A stretch of 64,000 nt of DNA from Hippasteria phrygiana. Taxonomy: Eukaryota; Echinodermata; Asteroidea; Valvatida; Goniasteridae. Position numbers and translations under genes: made by a program. The DNA is taken from contig JAZGUH010000525.1 in assembly GCA_037893225.1 (NCBI GenBank), positions 806,001 to 870,000 of the forward strand, written 5' to 3'. Positions 64,000 to 64,000 of this stretch are shown one piece after another. Under the pieces are notes generated by a model that was given only the letters and a program-made list of their open reading frames with translations, did not search any database and was not told the DNA's origin. Numbering within the stretch: the first letter of the stretch is position 1; every line of letters starts with the position of its first letter.

Positions 64000-64000
64000 C

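Larger units (their letters stand above)
1..64000 (+). repeat. 232-bp satellite array, 276 head-to-tail monomers
   Basis: The same 232-bp unit repeats from the first base to the last. Landmarks recur once per unit: CGG(G/A)AAG at offset 1, the CCGCCG run near offset 61, AGATCT at 88-93, a dyad at 136-151, and CAGGG(A) near offset 175. Monomer starts run 1, 233, 465 and so on, shifting by one base only after each of 33 monomers of 231 bp. 276 x 232 minus 33 gives 63,999, so base 64,000 is the first base of the next unit. All monomers face the same way and no foreign sequence interrupts them. Monomer types differ by a few percent (types c and d differ at about 11 of 232 positions). This is a satellite family of a eukaryotic nuclear genome; I do not recognise which one. 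A centromeric or pericentromeric location is inference from array length and HOR structure. There is no gene-containing stretch to annotate. Confidence 0.98.

Noticed and set aside
1..64000. CRISPR-like array of direct repeats
   Set aside because: The whole 232-bp unit repeats; there are no short repeats with unique spacers, no leader and no cas genes.
1..64000. Tandem genes such as 5S rDNA, histone or snRNA clusters
   Set aside because: The unit is only 232 bp, with no match I recognise to a 5S or snRNA core, no T-rich Pol III terminator following a promoter, and no long conserved frame.
1..64000. Possible transposon insertion or inversion within the array
   Set aside because: Monomer counting leaves no unexplained base, and all monomers face the same direction.
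1..64000. Simple dimeric alternation of two monomer classes
   Set aside because: Junction haplotypes (GTTGGC-CGGAAAG and GGTGGC-CGGGAAG) do fall into classes, but they do not alternate. The order follows the longer HOR units instead, and region I also has the mixed junctions GTTGGC-CGGGAAG and GGTGGC-CGGAAAG.

Overview
The window is a single uninterrupted satellite-DNA array. The repeat unit is 232 bp (about 39% GC, counted on one monomer), always head-to-tail in one orientation. I phase monomers from base 1 (m1 = 1-232). The window then holds 276 whole monomers plus one base: 243 of 232 bp and 33 of 231 bp, which sum exactly to 63,999. That leaves no room for an inserted transposon, gene or inversion, and no other net indel. 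Both ends lie inside the array, so it is longer than 64 kb. I find no protein-coding gene, rRNA, tRNA, CRISPR or mobile element.

This points to nuclear heterochromatin of a eukaryote, most likely centromeric or pericentromeric, taken from a long-read assembly. I do not recognise the family and cannot tell plant from animal. There is no intact CENP-B box and no telomeric repeat.

Monomers differ by a few percent at a limited set of diagnostic positions, so they can be typed and their order read as a higher-order-repeat (HOR) map. Region I (1 to ~21.5 kb) is built around a recurring four-monomer cassette A-x-y-B, where A and B are two kinds of 231-bp monomer. It contains an apparently exact 15-monomer tandem duplication (7,882-14,831) and a trimer/hexamer run (17,149-19,928). 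A transition zone (21.5-27.6 kb) holds 6-mer and 5-mer repeats. Region II (27.6-64 kb) is dominated by an 11-monomer HOR, types a to k, 2,552 bp per unit. Three consecutive full copies at 34,308-41,963 are almost identical. Flanking copies have lost or fused monomers (10-mer, 9-mer, 8-mer forms). A block carrying A-type monomers recurs inside region II at ~25.3, ~51.2 and ~62.1 kb.

Many monomers are clear hybrids of two neighbouring types, the expected product of unequal exchange. Two stretches of the monomer stay almost invariant across all copies. One contains a BglII site and an ACATGT palindrome; the other contains a short dyad. These are the best candidates for a selected or protein-bound element. 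Nothing in the window acts as a gene; any function would be structural (chromatin, centromere, or non-coding transcription).

Type key, given as first-half / second-half markers. a: GTTTTAAC / CCCTAGG + GACATCC. b: GAATGTTC / ACACCAG + AATCGACGG. c: TTTTATCC, CTAGGAAG, CCATATATG / GTAGAGC + TGTGC. d: CGGAAAG, TACTTAATTT / TATGC. e: AATAAAAGG + TCTGC. f: CGGGAAG / ACACCAG + TAGACGG. g: like c but CCATACATG. h: GAAGGAG. i: CGGGAAG + TACTTAATTT. j: TACTGTATTT / TAGACGG. k: TTTTATCC / GTAAAGC + TATGC. l: CGGGAAG, TACTGAATTT / TAGAAGG + TATGC. x: TTAATTCT. y: CACACGTTTT + TGTAAAAATT.
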